A DNA stretch of 35,091 nucleotides from Chloroflexota bacterium (GCA_016193545.1 JACPSA010000041.1:1-35091); one strand, 5' to 3'. Shown: positions 7,171 through 16,107, counted from the stretch's first letter. The notes: generated from the letters alone by a model not told the origin. Program-made: numbers and translations.

Positions 7171-9139
7171 GTTGAGTCCAGCCAGATTGCCGGCAACGCA
7201 GGGGTACGGCTACCTTATACTGGGTAAAGTATTTTATCAGGCGAGCGACGATACGTGAATCATAAGGCTTGCCGTAGATAATATCATCGGAGCCACTCAG
7301 GCTGCTTCTCAGCCGCCCCTTTCTGGTACTTTTAGAATCAATGTTATTGTTGTCAGCAGATGGAATGGGCACTGGCTCCAGGGCAACCGTAGTCGCCACC
7401 GGTTCTGTCCAGTCTTCCTGATGCTGAAACTGGAGACGGAAGAGTTGCTGGTAGAATTCGTTGCTGGCAAGAAGCTCCTGGTGTGTGCCCTGCCCGACGA
7501 TGCGCCCGTCCTTGAGTACCAGGATAATGTCGGCCATCTGTATCGAGCGCAGGCGTTGAGCGATAACGAAAGTAGTCCGGCCTCTCAGTAGCTCGGTCAA
7601 TGCCTGCTGGATGAAGTATTCGGTCTCCGTATCGACACTGGACGTCGAATCATCCATTATCATGATGCGGGGGTTGAGCAGTATCGAGCGAGCGATAGCC
7701 AGTCTCTGCTTCTGCCCGCCGGAGAGAGTTATCCCCCTCTCGCCTACCCACGTCTCGTAGCCATCGGGTAAACTCATAATAAAGTCATGTAGCTGGGTGG
7801 CTTTGGTGGCATGTATGATTTCGTCCGTGATAGCTTTCGGGCGGCCGTAACTAATGTTTTCCCGGATGGTGGCGGAAAAGAGAAAGGTATCCTGCTGCAC
7901 AATACCGACATGACGGCGTAAGGACGCCAGTGATAAGTCCCGAACATCTATGCCGTCAATAGTGATGCGGCCATCGGTAACATCATAAAAGCGCGGTATC
8001 AGATTGGCTATGGTTGATTTGCCGCTGCCACTGGCCCCAACCAGAGCCACCATCTGGCCCGGTTTAACTTCAAAATTGATGTCCTTCAAGACTGCGCCGT
8101 GGGAACCGTAATCAAAGGAGACATTCTCAAAGCGGACCATGCCCTTGATTTCATTGATGTCGATAGCATCAGGCTTCTCGGTTACGGGGGATACCTCGTC
8201 CAGAATCTCGAATACACGCTGCCCGGAAGACATTGCTCTTGAGAAGAGTATCGTCAGCCACCCCAGCATCCGTACCGGCATGTTGAGCATGACAAGGTAG
8301 AGTAAAAACTGGGCCAGTTCACCTTGGGTGAGGACTCCGGCTACCACCTGCTGGCCCCCGTACCACAGGATACCCCCCATTGCCAGCAGCAGTGCAAAGC
8401 TCATCACCGGGCTGTTGGCAGCGAGCAGGTTGTTGGCTTCTATCTCCTGGTTATATATAGTCTCGGCCTGTTTGCGGAACTTCTGGTTCTCAAAATCCTG
8501 GCGGGCGAAAGCCCGTACTATTCTGGCGCCGACCAGGTTTTCCTGGACAATAGTGCCGAGAACACCGATACCCTGCTGAATTTTCATCCATAGTGTCCGC
8601 AGTTTCCGGTTAATGGCAATAGTCCTGAAGGAGATAAAAGGTAGAACGCTTAAGCTGAGCAGCGCCAGTTGCCAGTTGAGTAAGAGCAGTAAGACAGTAA
8701 TTGCCACCAGCAGGACCAGGAAATAGACCCCCCGAAGCAAAGCGAAACCGACAAACATGCGTACTCCGTCGACATCGACGGTTGCCCGGGACATCAGTTG
8801 ACCGGTCTGCGAACGGTCGTGAAAGGCGTAGCTGAGCCGTTGCAGGTGGTCATAAATGATATTGCGCAGGTCATAAGCCACTCTCTGAGAAAGGAACTCA
8901 GCCAGATAGCTCTGCCAGTAGCTAAGCAGACTGCGTAGAAGTCCAGCGACAGCAATACCCAGGGCGGTGAGGACAATGGCCCTGGTCTGGCCTGAGCCTA
9001 GCGCGAGGTCTATTGCCTGGCCGGTAAGGCGGGGTATCAATACGGCCAGCCCGGCTCCCGCAAACAGACAGACGTAGGTCACCAGCGCCCGTGGCCAGTA
9101 TTTCCAGAATAGCGCCGCTATTCGCCAGAAGATACGCAT
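7133..9139 (-). CDS. ABC exporter half-transporter with degenerate ATPase site, fused to the start of its partner
   Basis: The ATG at 9139 follows GAGAGGGG. Residues ~15-310 form a six-helix exporter domain. The nucleotide-binding domain has Walker A GASGSGKST (368-376), signature LSGGQKQR (~472), Walker B IMIMDDSTSSVD (492-503) and VIAQRL (525-530). Asp497 replaces the catalytic Glu and Gln528 replaces the switch His. These are the hallmarks of the degenerate site in heterodimeric exporters (TM287, BmrC, YheI). The normal domain ends near residue 575. A linker of some 45 residues then runs on into GKPYDSRIVARLIKYFTQY, which is the N-terminus of the partner transporter, before the frame fails at ~645. 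No in-frame ATG, GTG or TTG is obvious at the linker, so the two halves may once have formed one fused polypeptide. The substrate is likely a lipid or drug-like molecule; unknown. Confidence 0.85.
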   Translation of the reverse strand: MRIFWRIAALFWKYWPRALVTYVCLFAGAGLAVLIPRLTGQAIDLALGSGQTRAIVLTALGIAVAGLLRSLLSYWQSYLAEFLSQRVAYDLRNIIYDHLQRLSYAFHDRSQTGQLMSRATVDVDGVRMFVGFALLRGVYFLVLLVAITVLLLLLNWQLALLSLSVLPFISFRTIAINRKLRTLWMKIQQGIGVLGTIVQENLVGARIVRAFARQDFENQKFRKQAETIYNQEIEANNLLAANSPVMSFALLLAMGGILWYGGQQVVAGVLTQGELAQFLLYLVMLNMPVRMLGWLTILFSRAMSSGQRVFEILDEVSPVTEKPDAIDINEIKGMVRFENVSFDYGSHGAVLKDINFEVKPGQMVALVGASGSGKSTIANLIPRFYDVTDGRITIDGIDVRDLSLASLRRHVGIVQQDTFLFSATIRENISYGRPKAITDEIIHATKATQLHDFIMSLPDGYETWVGERGITLSGGQKQRLAIARSILLNPRIMIMDDSTSSVDTETEYFIQQALTELLRGRTTFVIAQRLRSIQMADIILVLKDGRIVGQGTHQELLASNEFYQQLFRLQFQHQEDWTEPVATTVALEPVPIPSADNNNIDSKSTRKGRLRSSLSGSDDIIYGKPYDSRIVARLIKYFTQYKVAVPLRCRQSGWTQHDYPAFPGQFPA

Positions 9140-9277
9140 ATTTTTCCCCTCTCATATTATCATAAATGGACTGACTAATGCCTGTGAATGGAAAGATATT
9201 GATGGAGCGGGAGTAAAACAGAGAAAGGAGACGGCGTATATCGTTACTGCTTAGTATTGCTCTAAGGAGTATGTTGC

Positions 9278-9856
9278 TTAGAACCGTAAAACTGCCATGA
9301 CAAAGATGATGGAAAGCTGAAGTATGCCCTGGATGCCGCCGAGCCGGGCATTTCTCATCCCTAGTCGGGCGATTTTTTCTATGTCCGGGGCGTTGGAAAG
9401 TAACTGTTTCAGTATCCTGATTTCATTTGGCAGCAGAATGCCAAACCCCTGAATCGTCAGAATAGTCACGATAATTAACGATATGACAATCTTGGGATTG
9501 GTCAGTGAGAAGATACCGAGTCGCTGAGCGAGGTTAATGCCGGCAGTTACGGTTACTCCAGCGATTACCGGCATGAAGAAGGTCATCTTTGGCGTTAGTC
9601 GCTTGAATACATTGGCGCGTTCTCCGGGGTTAACGCCGCCAAGAGTCGGGCCTAGAATAAGTCCCATGAAAAGGTCGATTCCCGTCCAGAGAGCTCCGCT
9701 CATAATATGAACGTAGTTTATCGGGAGCAACTCTCTCCGGTTCATGGCGAACACCAGGGCGGTAATTGGCAGTCCTATGGCCAGAATTACAAAGTAGGGG
9801 TTGGCGATTTGAATAATAGTCCAGAGTGCGTTCGATTTTGCCGTTTTGTTTTTCAT
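9278..9856 (-). CDS. Five-helix membrane protein, possible heme-binding partner of the cytochrome
   Basis: This 192-residue protein has about five hydrophobic segments (near residues 17-38, 47-70, 93-110, 120-145 and 172-190). The second carries NYVHIMSGALWTGIDLFMG, a His followed by a Trp-Gly pattern that resembles helices of CopD/DUF2269-type membrane proteins, where such a His can bind heme b. That resemblance is weak and should be treated as a lead. The ATG at 9856 is preceded by AGGTAG. The gene begins 79 bases after the triheme cytochrome stop on the same strand, so the two are probably co-transcribed. Together they could form a membrane redox module that passes electrons between quinones or heme and a surface cytochrome. 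No exact family is recognised. Confidence 0.75.
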   Translation of the reverse strand: MKNKTAKSNALWTIIQIANPYFVILAIGLPITALVFAMNRRELLPINYVHIMSGALWTGIDLFMGLILGPTLGGVNPGERANVFKRLTPKMTFFMPVIAGVTVTAGINLAQRLGIFSLTNPKIVISLIIVTILTIQGFGILLPNEIRILKQLLSNAPDIEKIARLGMRNARLGGIQGILQLSIIFVMAVLRF

Positions 9857-9935
9857 GTTTTTGGCTACCTAAAACAGGTGAGCCAGCGTAACTGGTCAAT
9901 CACGTTGGCTCACCGAAAAGGGCTCTCCTCTCTAG

Positions 9936-10844
9936 TTACTTCAGCATATCCTCGAATTTCTCCCAGCGCTCCTTGGTCTGCTGCGGGGGAATATGCACGA
10001 AATGGCATTTCATGCAGCTTTCGTTGCCTACGGCGCCCATCAGTTCTCCTATCGTTTTGGCATCAGGCGGAGTCGCGTCTACCGCTTTGCCAATCTGGTC
10101 AATCATGGCTAGTACGCTCGGGTCGACAAAGTAGGTTCTGGGCGTATTGTGACAGGCGGCACAACCCGCCGGCAGGGTCTTAAACCGGACACTAAACTCC
10201 TTAAAATGCTGGCGAGCCTTGTCCAGTTGTCCTTGCTGAAGGTCGTTGGACACTCCGCTAAAGCTGGTGGCTAGAGCTATCATATAGTCTCTCCAAGCCA
10301 TTGGTTTATTGGTTACCGGATCATTTACTTTGACTATCTTGAAATCAGGCCAGTGGTATTTCTGAAAAACTTTGCTCTGGAATAGCAAATGGCATGAGCC
10401 GCAAACCTCTCCTACCTGCCCCATGGCTGGCCCGACTTTGGCCGGGTCACCGCTGGCCAGGGCCTGGCCCAGAGTATCCACCGGGGTCATGGGAAACTTG
10501 TCCTTCCACTCCGGGACCATGTCGGACATTTTGATATATTGTTTCTGGAAAGCGTCAAAATTGGCTTTTGCCCCGGCAATATCTCCTTCCTGGAGGTCTA
10601 TTCCAATGCCCTCAAAGGGACCGGAAAGGCCGAACATTTCAAGTAAATAGACGGGGGCGGGGGCTTTAGGTGGGAAGAGATTGTCCAGCGACGCCGGCGG
10701 CGGTCCGGCAATTTCCCTGAGCATTTTGTTCTCCTCTGTCAGCTTGTCTACCTGAGGCTGGAGGTTCTGACCACAGGATACTAGAGCCGCCAGCAGCAGC
10801 ACCAGACTAGCGATGATACCTAATATCAGAATAGCTTTCTTCAT
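9936..10844 (-). CDS. Triheme cytochrome c lipoprotein
   Basis: I start the gene at the ATG at 10844 because AAGGGGGT lies just upstream and MKKAILILG begins a clean lipoprotein signal ending LVSC (Cys24). An upstream ATG at 10868 would add eight residues with no better site. The mature protein (302 residues in all) holds three heme-binding motifs: CGSCH (148-152), CAACH (228-232) and CMKCH (277-281). A short coiled stretch (LQPQVDKLTEENKMLREI) follows the lipid anchor. Helical segments with Trp/Tyr and repeated spacing between the first two hemes suggest two related cytochrome c'-like four-helix units, though this is tentative. It should sit on the outer face of the cytoplasmic membrane as an electron carrier, next to the five-helix protein encoded 79 bases downstream. 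The donor and acceptor are unknown. Confidence 0.9.
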   Translation of the reverse strand: MKKAILILGIIASLVLLLAALVSCGQNLQPQVDKLTEENKMLREIAGPPPASLDNLFPPKAPAPVYLLEMFGLSGPFEGIGIDLQEGDIAGAKANFDAFQKQYIKMSDMVPEWKDKFPMTPVDTLGQALASGDPAKVGPAMGQVGEVCGSCHLLFQSKVFQKYHWPDFKIVKVNDPVTNKPMAWRDYMIALATSFSGVSNDLQQGQLDKARQHFKEFSVRFKTLPAGCAACHNTPRTYFVDPSVLAMIDQIGKAVDATPPDAKTIGELMGAVGNESCMKCHFVHIPPQQTKERWEKFEDMLK

Positions 10845-11139
10845 AATACTACCCCCTTCAATTCGCAAGAAATCGCAATAACAACATTACCTCTGACTGT
10901 AATTGCCCATCAGTCCTTATATGGGTAATGGTGAGCATACCACCAATATGTCAATCTGGGTATACTGAAAATAGCTCATTGTTGGCTACATAGAAGTGCC
11001 TGTTTCCTGACCTTAAGTGCGTATCATTATGGTAATGTGGTATCAGCAGGTAATACTTTCCGGCGTAACCAGCAGGCTTCATTCCAGTCAGCTTATTTCT
11101 AACTCTGACGTTGAAGCTGTTATATACATGAGGCTCGGC

Positions 11140-11949
11140 ATGGCTTATAATACCAGTATGGTTAGCCGACATTTAAGGGATAGGTATTCCAGGCAGACGA
11201 TGTTTCCCGGTATCGGCGAAGCCGGGCAGGCTAAATTAAGCCGGAGCAGTGCGGTTATCATCGGCTGTGGTGCGCTGGGCAGTAATATCGCCACTTTCCT
11301 GGTGCGCGCCGGCGTGGGTAAGGTCAGAATTGTCGATAGGGATTTCATTGAGTACCATAATCTGCAGCGTCAGGTTCTCTTTGACGAAGATGACATCAAG
11401 GCTGACCTGCCTAAAGCCATCGCCGCGGAGCGGTGTATTTCCCCTGTTTTGCCTCCCCCTGATGCCAGTCTTACCTGCGAGACGGCTGGAGTAGTGGGTA
11501 CGGCTCCGGCGGTTATTGCTTCTCTACAGGCTACCGAGGCGATAAAGATATTAGTTGGTGCTGAAAAGATAAAGCGGGAACTTATTGTCATCGATGTCTG
11601 GGAGGGTACTTTTCATAATCTTAAAGTAGAACCCCGTCCCGGGTGTCCTGCCTGCCGTGGACAATACGAGTTTCTGGAGACAAAGTTTGCCCTGAGAACC
11701 GTTTCACTTTGCGGGCAGAGTCGGGCGGTACAGGTGGTGAATACTAGGGTGAGTGAGATTGCCTTAGATGGACTGGCACGGCGACTCAGTAAGATAGGTA
11801 ATGTGAGCTGCAATGAGTTTATGCTCCGGTTTACCGCTGGTGATGACGAGATAGTTGTTTTTCCGGATGGGCGCGCCATCATTAAGAATACCATCGATGA
11901 ATCACAGGCCAGGGCGCTTTACTCTAAATATGTTAGTGATCTTGGTTAA
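11140..11949 (+). CDS. ThiF/MoeB/HesA-family protein with a large internal deletion
   Basis: The N-terminal nucleotide-binding part is typical: RYSRQTMFPGIGEAGQAKL, IIGCGALGSNIATFLVRAG and VDRDFIEYHNLQRQVLFDE. After KAIAAER the sequence jumps directly to CISPVLPPPDASLTCETAG, a region that normally lies about 75-80 residues further on. The missing part includes the DxTDN motif that binds Mg-ATP and the first Cys of the first zinc CxxC pair. The later CPAC pair and a C-terminal domain of about 95 residues (SLCGQSRAVQV to FPDGRAIIK) are present, as in many bacterial E1-like proteins. Activity in sulfur-carrier adenylation is therefore doubtful. The open frame extends to 11017, but conserved sequence begins near 11158. 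I chose 11140 (GAGG six bases upstream), with 11158 as the alternative. The 3' end overlaps the convergent gene by 17 bases. Confidence 0.75.
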   Translation: MAYNTSMVSRHLRDRYSRQTMFPGIGEAGQAKLSRSSAVIIGCGALGSNIATFLVRAGVGKVRIVDRDFIEYHNLQRQVLFDEDDIKADLPKAIAAERCISPVLPPPDASLTCETAGVVGTAPAVIASLQATEAIKILVGAEKIKRELIVIDVWEGTFHNLKVEPRPGCPACRGQYEFLETKFALRTVSLCGQSRAVQVVNTRVSEIALDGLARRLSKIGNVSCNEFMLRFTAGDDEIVVFPDGRAIIKNTIDESQARALYSKYVSDLG

Positions 11950-13393
11950 GAGGTAGACTATTTTGCGTTTGCCTCCAGGCGACGAGCCGAGCCATTGCCC
12001 TGGCTGTCCGGCGCATTGAGTGGAATACCGGTAATCCGGCGGCCACGAACGCTTCCTGGGCGGTGAGAAATTCCTTCATACTCTCCAGGTCTGGTGGGGG
12101 ACGCAGTGCCAGCAGCACCGGCTTCCCTGTGGTTTGTTGTACTTCTCTGATGGCATCACTGACGGGTTTCAGATAAGTCTCTGCAGAGAAACGGCCGCCG
12201 CGCCAGCGGCTGACCGGGTGAAATCCCAGATGATAGATAAGCATATGAACATCGGGGACCCGGCCGACCACACGCAGCGCTGCCGCGATATTCTTTGGAG
12301 AGTAGATGGTGTCAGCATCCAACGGGTTGCTGAAGATACTGCCCGCCAGAGGCAAAAACCCTTTTAACTCTGACTGTGCTTCTGGAGAGAAAGGCGGCAG
12401 ATGAAGCCCGGCCTTCTCCATCTCGTCGGCTGCCTGAACACTGATGCCACCGCCGGCGCCGATAATAGCGACGCCGCTACCTTGCGGCAGGGGGTTGACA
12501 AACTGGAGTGCTACCAGCATGTCGGTTAGTTCTTCAATATCATCGACCTGAATCGCTTTCATTTGTCGGCACAGGGCGTTGAATACGGCGACTGAGCTGG
12601 TGAGACTGGCGGTATGGCTACGGGTGGTTCTGCGGCCGGCTTCAGTGGTGCCGCCTTTGCAGATAACTACCGGTTTGCGGGCGGTTGCTTCCCGGAGTGC
12701 CTTCACAAACCGCCTCCCATCCCTTACCCCCTCGATGTAGATGGCAATAATTCTGGTCTCCGGGTCTATGGAGAAATATTCCAGGAGTTCGCATTCATTT
12801 ACATCCAGGGCGTTGCCGTAGCTGACAATCTTACTGAAGCGTAATCCTCTCGGGCTGCCGAATAAAGGAATGTCCTCGACATAGCCGCCGCTCTGGGAGA
12901 TAACGGCAATCGGGCCTGGTTCCAGAGGTATTCTGATGTTGTTGACCAATCGGCTTTTTGGTACCATCAGTCCCAGGGAGTTGGGACCGATAATGCGAAA
13001 TCCGCCAGCTTTAGCCTTATCCAGCATGGCTTTTTCCAGCCCTGCCCGTTCTGTATTACCCGTCTCGCTGAAACCGGCGGTAAAAAAGTGGACTGACTTC
13101 ACACCCTTGGCGGCGCATTCGTCCAGCAGCTCCAGAACGGACTCAGCCCGAATACTGACGATTACATGGTCGACTGGCCCGGGGATGCTGCCAAGGCTGG
13201 GGTAACAGGGCAGTCCGAGCACCTCTTGATAATTCGGATTGACCGGATAGATATTCGGAAATTCAGCCTCTTTGAGGAACTGGAGGACTGAGGTGGCCCA
13301 GCCCCCTGATGGCGATGCACCGACGATAGCAACTCCGCGGGGGGAAAAAATCTCATCCAGTGATGGCTTCTCTTTTTTCGTCTGGTAAATCAT
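11933..13393 (-). CDS. ADP-forming acyl-CoA synthetase-type protein (CoA-binding and ligase domains)
   Basis: This 486-residue protein matches the alpha part of NDP-forming acyl-CoA synthetases. A Rossmann-type CoA-binding domain opens with SPRGVAIVGASPSG (~residue 17). It continues with IGPNSLGLMVP and AVISQSGG, followed by the ligase domain with GRRTTRSHTASL (~residue 250), whose His is the expected phosphohistidine. The ATP-grasp beta part is absent, so the enzyme would need a partner subunit or does something else. This family makes or cleaves acyl-CoA with ADP/ATP and phosphate. The start is one base after the TGA of the amidohydrolase gene, so translation is probably coupled; no clear Shine-Dalgarno is visible. 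It is the last gene of the seven-gene run. The substrate acid is unknown; an aromatic acid is a guess from its neighbours. Confidence 0.85.
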   Translation of the reverse strand: MIYQTKKEKPSLDEIFSPRGVAIVGASPSGGWATSVLQFLKEAEFPNIYPVNPNYQEVLGLPCYPSLGSIPGPVDHVIVSIRAESVLELLDECAAKGVKSVHFFTAGFSETGNTERAGLEKAMLDKAKAGGFRIIGPNSLGLMVPKSRLVNNIRIPLEPGPIAVISQSGGYVEDIPLFGSPRGLRFSKIVSYGNALDVNECELLEYFSIDPETRIIAIYIEGVRDGRRFVKALREATARKPVVICKGGTTEAGRRTTRSHTASLTSSVAVFNALCRQMKAIQVDDIEELTDMLVALQFVNPLPQGSGVAIIGAGGGISVQAADEMEKAGLHLPPFSPEAQSELKGFLPLAGSIFSNPLDADTIYSPKNIAAALRVVGRVPDVHMLIYHLGFHPVSRWRGGRFSAETYLKPVSDAIREVQQTTGKPVLLALRPPPDLESMKEFLTAQEAFVAAGLPVFHSMRRTARAMARLVAWRQTQNSLPLNQDH

Positions 13394-13394
13394 A

Positions 13395-14402
13395 TCATTT
13401 TAACGAGGCAGGTAGCCGCAGTAGCCGACGTATGTTACCCTCAAATATCCTGGTCTTCTCGTTATTACCGATAGTCATTTGCTCGATGGATTGAATTGTT
13501 TGCCGGGTGTACCTTTCACCAACTTCACTGTCAAAGGGGAAATCAGTGGCGAACAACATATGGTCGGCACCGCAGAAAGCGTAACCACACATCAGGCCCG
13601 GCGTGCTGCCATAAATGGCGGTATCATAATAGAACATCTTAAAATACTCGATTGGCTCTTTAGTGAGACCTTCCTGGTACTTAGCGCCGCGCAGTATCGT
13701 GGCGTGGTCGTAGGCTCCGATTATTCTCTGTTCAAAAAATGGCACCATACCGCCACAATGATGTGTGATGAATTTGAGGTTGGGGTATTTCTCCAGTATG
13801 CCGCTGAAGACCAGCCGGGTAATAGCGACCGTGGTCTCATAAGGCCAGCCGAAGTTGCTGAATATCATGTATCTCGACCTTGTTTCCGTTTTATAGTCGG
13901 CATACCCGGCATCACGGTGAGGGTGAATCCATATCGGCAGGTCATAATGAGCCATCTTTTCATAGAGTGGCAGGAACTCGGGGGAGTCCAGGGGTTTATC
14001 GTTGATGGGTGTGAACAATTGTATCCCTTTGAGGTTCAAGTCGTTCACTGCTCTGTCCAGCTCTTTCAAAGCAGCTTCCATATTGTTCATCGGAAGACTG
14101 GCAACTGCCGCCGGGAATTTATCCGGGAACTTTAGCACCAGCTCTGCCATCTCATCATTGGCCATCCTGGCGAAATCTACCGCCTGCTGGGGGTTGGTAA
14201 AGTGTTCGATAGCGGGTGTGGATAAAGTTACCACGTGCTGTAGCCCCTCGAATTTGTTCATTATCCGGAATCTGTGCTCCAGGTTGAAGAGTGTCGGCAG
14301 CGTCTCAATGACATTTTGCAAATGAAAGCCGCGTGGATTGGCACGGTAAAGAGCCTCCTTGTATTTTGGGGGTAGAATATGAGCGAAGACATCTATTTTC
14401 AC
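13395..14402 (-). CDS. Amidohydrolase-2 (ACMSD-like) family protein, likely decarboxylase or hydrolase
   Basis: This 335-residue TIM-barrel protein starts at GTG and overlaps the ligase stop codon by four bases (GTGA). Family features include PIWIHPHRD, LKFITHHCGGMVPFFEQR and FATDFPF, which give the His and Asp residues of a metal site. The usual HxH at the N-terminus is changed: MKIDVFAHILPP has Phe6 where the first His is expected, while His8 is kept. Relatives include aminocarboxymuconate semialdehyde decarboxylase and hydroxybenzoate-type decarboxylases, which act on aromatic or dienoic acids. In this operon it could remove a carboxylate or open a ring in an aromatic intermediate. That role is inferred from context; the altered metal motif leaves some doubt about catalysis. 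Confidence 0.85.
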   Translation of the reverse strand: MKIDVFAHILPPKYKEALYRANPRGFHLQNVIETLPTLFNLEHRFRIMNKFEGLQHVVTLSTPAIEHFTNPQQAVDFARMANDEMAELVLKFPDKFPAAVASLPMNNMEAALKELDRAVNDLNLKGIQLFTPINDKPLDSPEFLPLYEKMAHYDLPIWIHPHRDAGYADYKTETRSRYMIFSNFGWPYETTVAITRLVFSGILEKYPNLKFITHHCGGMVPFFEQRIIGAYDHATILRGAKYQEGLTKEPIEYFKMFYYDTAIYGSTPGLMCGYAFCGADHMLFATDFPFDSEVGERYTRQTIQSIEQMTIGNNEKTRIFEGNIRRLLRLPASLK

Positions 14403-16036
14403 CGTCTGGTCTCCTCTGGCTTTAGTTTTAGTATTAAGTCTTGAACTAATGCCATCTTGTCTATTTTCTGACCGTCAGATATCGTTGGCAGCTTATCGAC
14501 TATTTCTATCCTTTCCGGTATCTTGAACGGGGCAATTTTCTTCTTTTTCAGAAACGAGGCTAAATCTTCCAGTGTCAGCGTTTTCTTTCCGTTCAATACA
14601 ATGTAAGCACAAGCCTTTTCTCCCATCACGCTATCCGGCATGGCAACAACGGCGACGCTACGGATGTTCGGGTGAGTAATCAACAGGCTTTCCATCTCGC
14701 TGGGGTAAATGTTCTGGCCGCCCCGTATGATAATATCCTTCTTACGGCCGACGATTATCAGGTTTCCAGTATCATCCAGTTTGCCCAGATCTCCGGTAGC
14801 AAACCATCCCTCTTTAGTCCAGGTCTCTTGTGTAGCCTTGGCATCCCGGTAGTATCCCGATGCGGAATTTGGTCCTTTTGCCAGCACTTCACCTACTGTG
14901 CTTTGACCGGTCTCCCGACCGCTATCGTCGGTTATTTTGATGGTGACCCCGAGACAGGGTTTGCCGACGGTAAATGCTCGCACAGCGAAAGAATCTTCCG
15001 GCCGGGAAATGGAGATGGCTCCGAAGTCGACGGCGCCGTACTGGCTGATGACAACTCCGCCCATTTTTTTCTCTACTGCCGAGGCCAGAGATGGAGACAA
15101 CGGGGAGCCGGCACACAACCAGATGCGCACGGAACTTAAGTCATAAGCCTGGTTGTCGATTTCTGCCAGCATCATTGACAGTTGAGTCGGCACCAGGCAG
15201 GCGACGGTAACCCTTTTTTGTTTGATTGCCCACAGGGCCTCACTGGCACCGAGCCAGGGTACCATAACTATACTGGCAGCTACCTGAGGCGCTGAATAGT
15301 ACACGGCCACATTAGGACCGCGCGAAGCCGGAGAAATGGCGGCGACGATATCGTTTCTGGTTAAACCCAGGGCATCGGCTAAATACTGGCCACCGTTGGT
15401 GCCGGCACCTGCCGGGTACTCGACCAGCTTCGGGGAACCGGTCGTGCCGCTGGTGAGGAGGACTGTGGAAACTTCATCTGGCCGGTAGCGTAGGTGTTCC
15501 AGATAATCCGGGTTGTATTGTTTTTCCAGCGGCTTTTGCACCATACTGTCGATAAAAGTTCCACCACCGCCGGCGATAAGTACCTGTCTGAGCATGGGTA
15601 GCTCATGGCGGATGTTGTTGGCCATGTTGACATAATCGAAACCACGGAACTCCCGGGTGACAACCAGCGCTACTGCCTCTGTGTAGTTTGAGATATATTT
15701 CATCTCACTTTCCCGCATGTTGCTCAATACGGGGACACAAAGTATGCCGGCCTTTTCACAGGCTACCCGTAATAAATGGAGTTCCAAACTGTTCGGTAGC
15801 TGGACTACCAGCGCCTCGTCCCGGTTGATGCCCATCTCGATAAGCCCGAGAGCCACTCTGTCAATCCAGGTCTTGGCCTCTGCCCAGGTATATTCTACGG
15901 TCAGGTCGGCGATGGCTTTTTGCCGGGGGTGCTGCTCCGCATTTCTATCCCATAAGTTGGAAATAGTAGTCTGCCAGACTCCGCTCTTGACCAGTCTGTC
16001 AATTTCCTGGCTGGTGTACCGTGTTGGCTTAGCCAT
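14399..16036 (-). CDS. AMP-forming acid-CoA/aryl ligase (ANL superfamily)
   Basis: This 545-residue adenylate-forming enzyme has the phosphate-loop motif TVLLTSGTTGSPKLVE (~residue 190). It also has SQYGAVDFGA (the A5-like region), WFATGDLGKLDDTGNLIIVGR (~420), the hinge-region RKKDIIIRGGQNIYPSEME, and a C-terminal ISDGQKIDK that supplies the catalytic Lys. Overall it resembles 2,3-dihydroxybenzoate-AMP ligases and aryl-CoA ligases more than long-chain fatty acid ligases. That impression comes from motif spacing and should be checked by tree building. It activates a carboxylic acid with ATP, then passes it to CoA or another acceptor. The start at 16036 lacks a strong Shine-Dalgarno, and 71 bases separate it from the preceding gene's stop. 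Its end overlaps the amidohydrolase start, so both are co-translated. Confidence 0.9.
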   Translation of the reverse strand: MAKPTRYTSQEIDRLVKSGVWQTTISNLWDRNAEQHPRQKAIADLTVEYTWAEAKTWIDRVALGLIEMGINRDEALVVQLPNSLELHLLRVACEKAGILCVPVLSNMRESEMKYISNYTEAVALVVTREFRGFDYVNMANNIRHELPMLRQVLIAGGGGTFIDSMVQKPLEKQYNPDYLEHLRYRPDEVSTVLLTSGTTGSPKLVEYPAGAGTNGGQYLADALGLTRNDIVAAISPASRGPNVAVYYSAPQVAASIVMVPWLGASEALWAIKQKRVTVACLVPTQLSMMLAEIDNQAYDLSSVRIWLCAGSPLSPSLASAVEKKMGGVVISQYGAVDFGAISISRPEDSFAVRAFTVGKPCLGVTIKITDDSGRETGQSTVGEVLAKGPNSASGYYRDAKATQETWTKEGWFATGDLGKLDDTGNLIIVGRKKDIIIRGGQNIYPSEMESLLITHPNIRSVAVVAMPDSVMGEKACAYIVLNGKKTLTLEDLASFLKKKKIAPFKIPERIEIVDKLPTISDGQKIDKMALVQDLILKLKPEETRR

Positions 16037-16107
16037 ACCGTGTGTTTCTCATCGTGAAACAGATTGGGCCATACGGTTAATCGGGACTAATTGTGCTGGT
16101 GATAGTA

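Noticed and set aside
8324..8593. Plus-strand frames of 83-89 codons inside the ABC exporter
   Set aside because: They are antisense to a clearly conserved ABC transporter region.
11017..11139. Upstream extension of the ThiF-like gene (47 codons)
   Set aside because: The residues are unlike the family's N-terminus and no ribosome site precedes the ATG at 11017.
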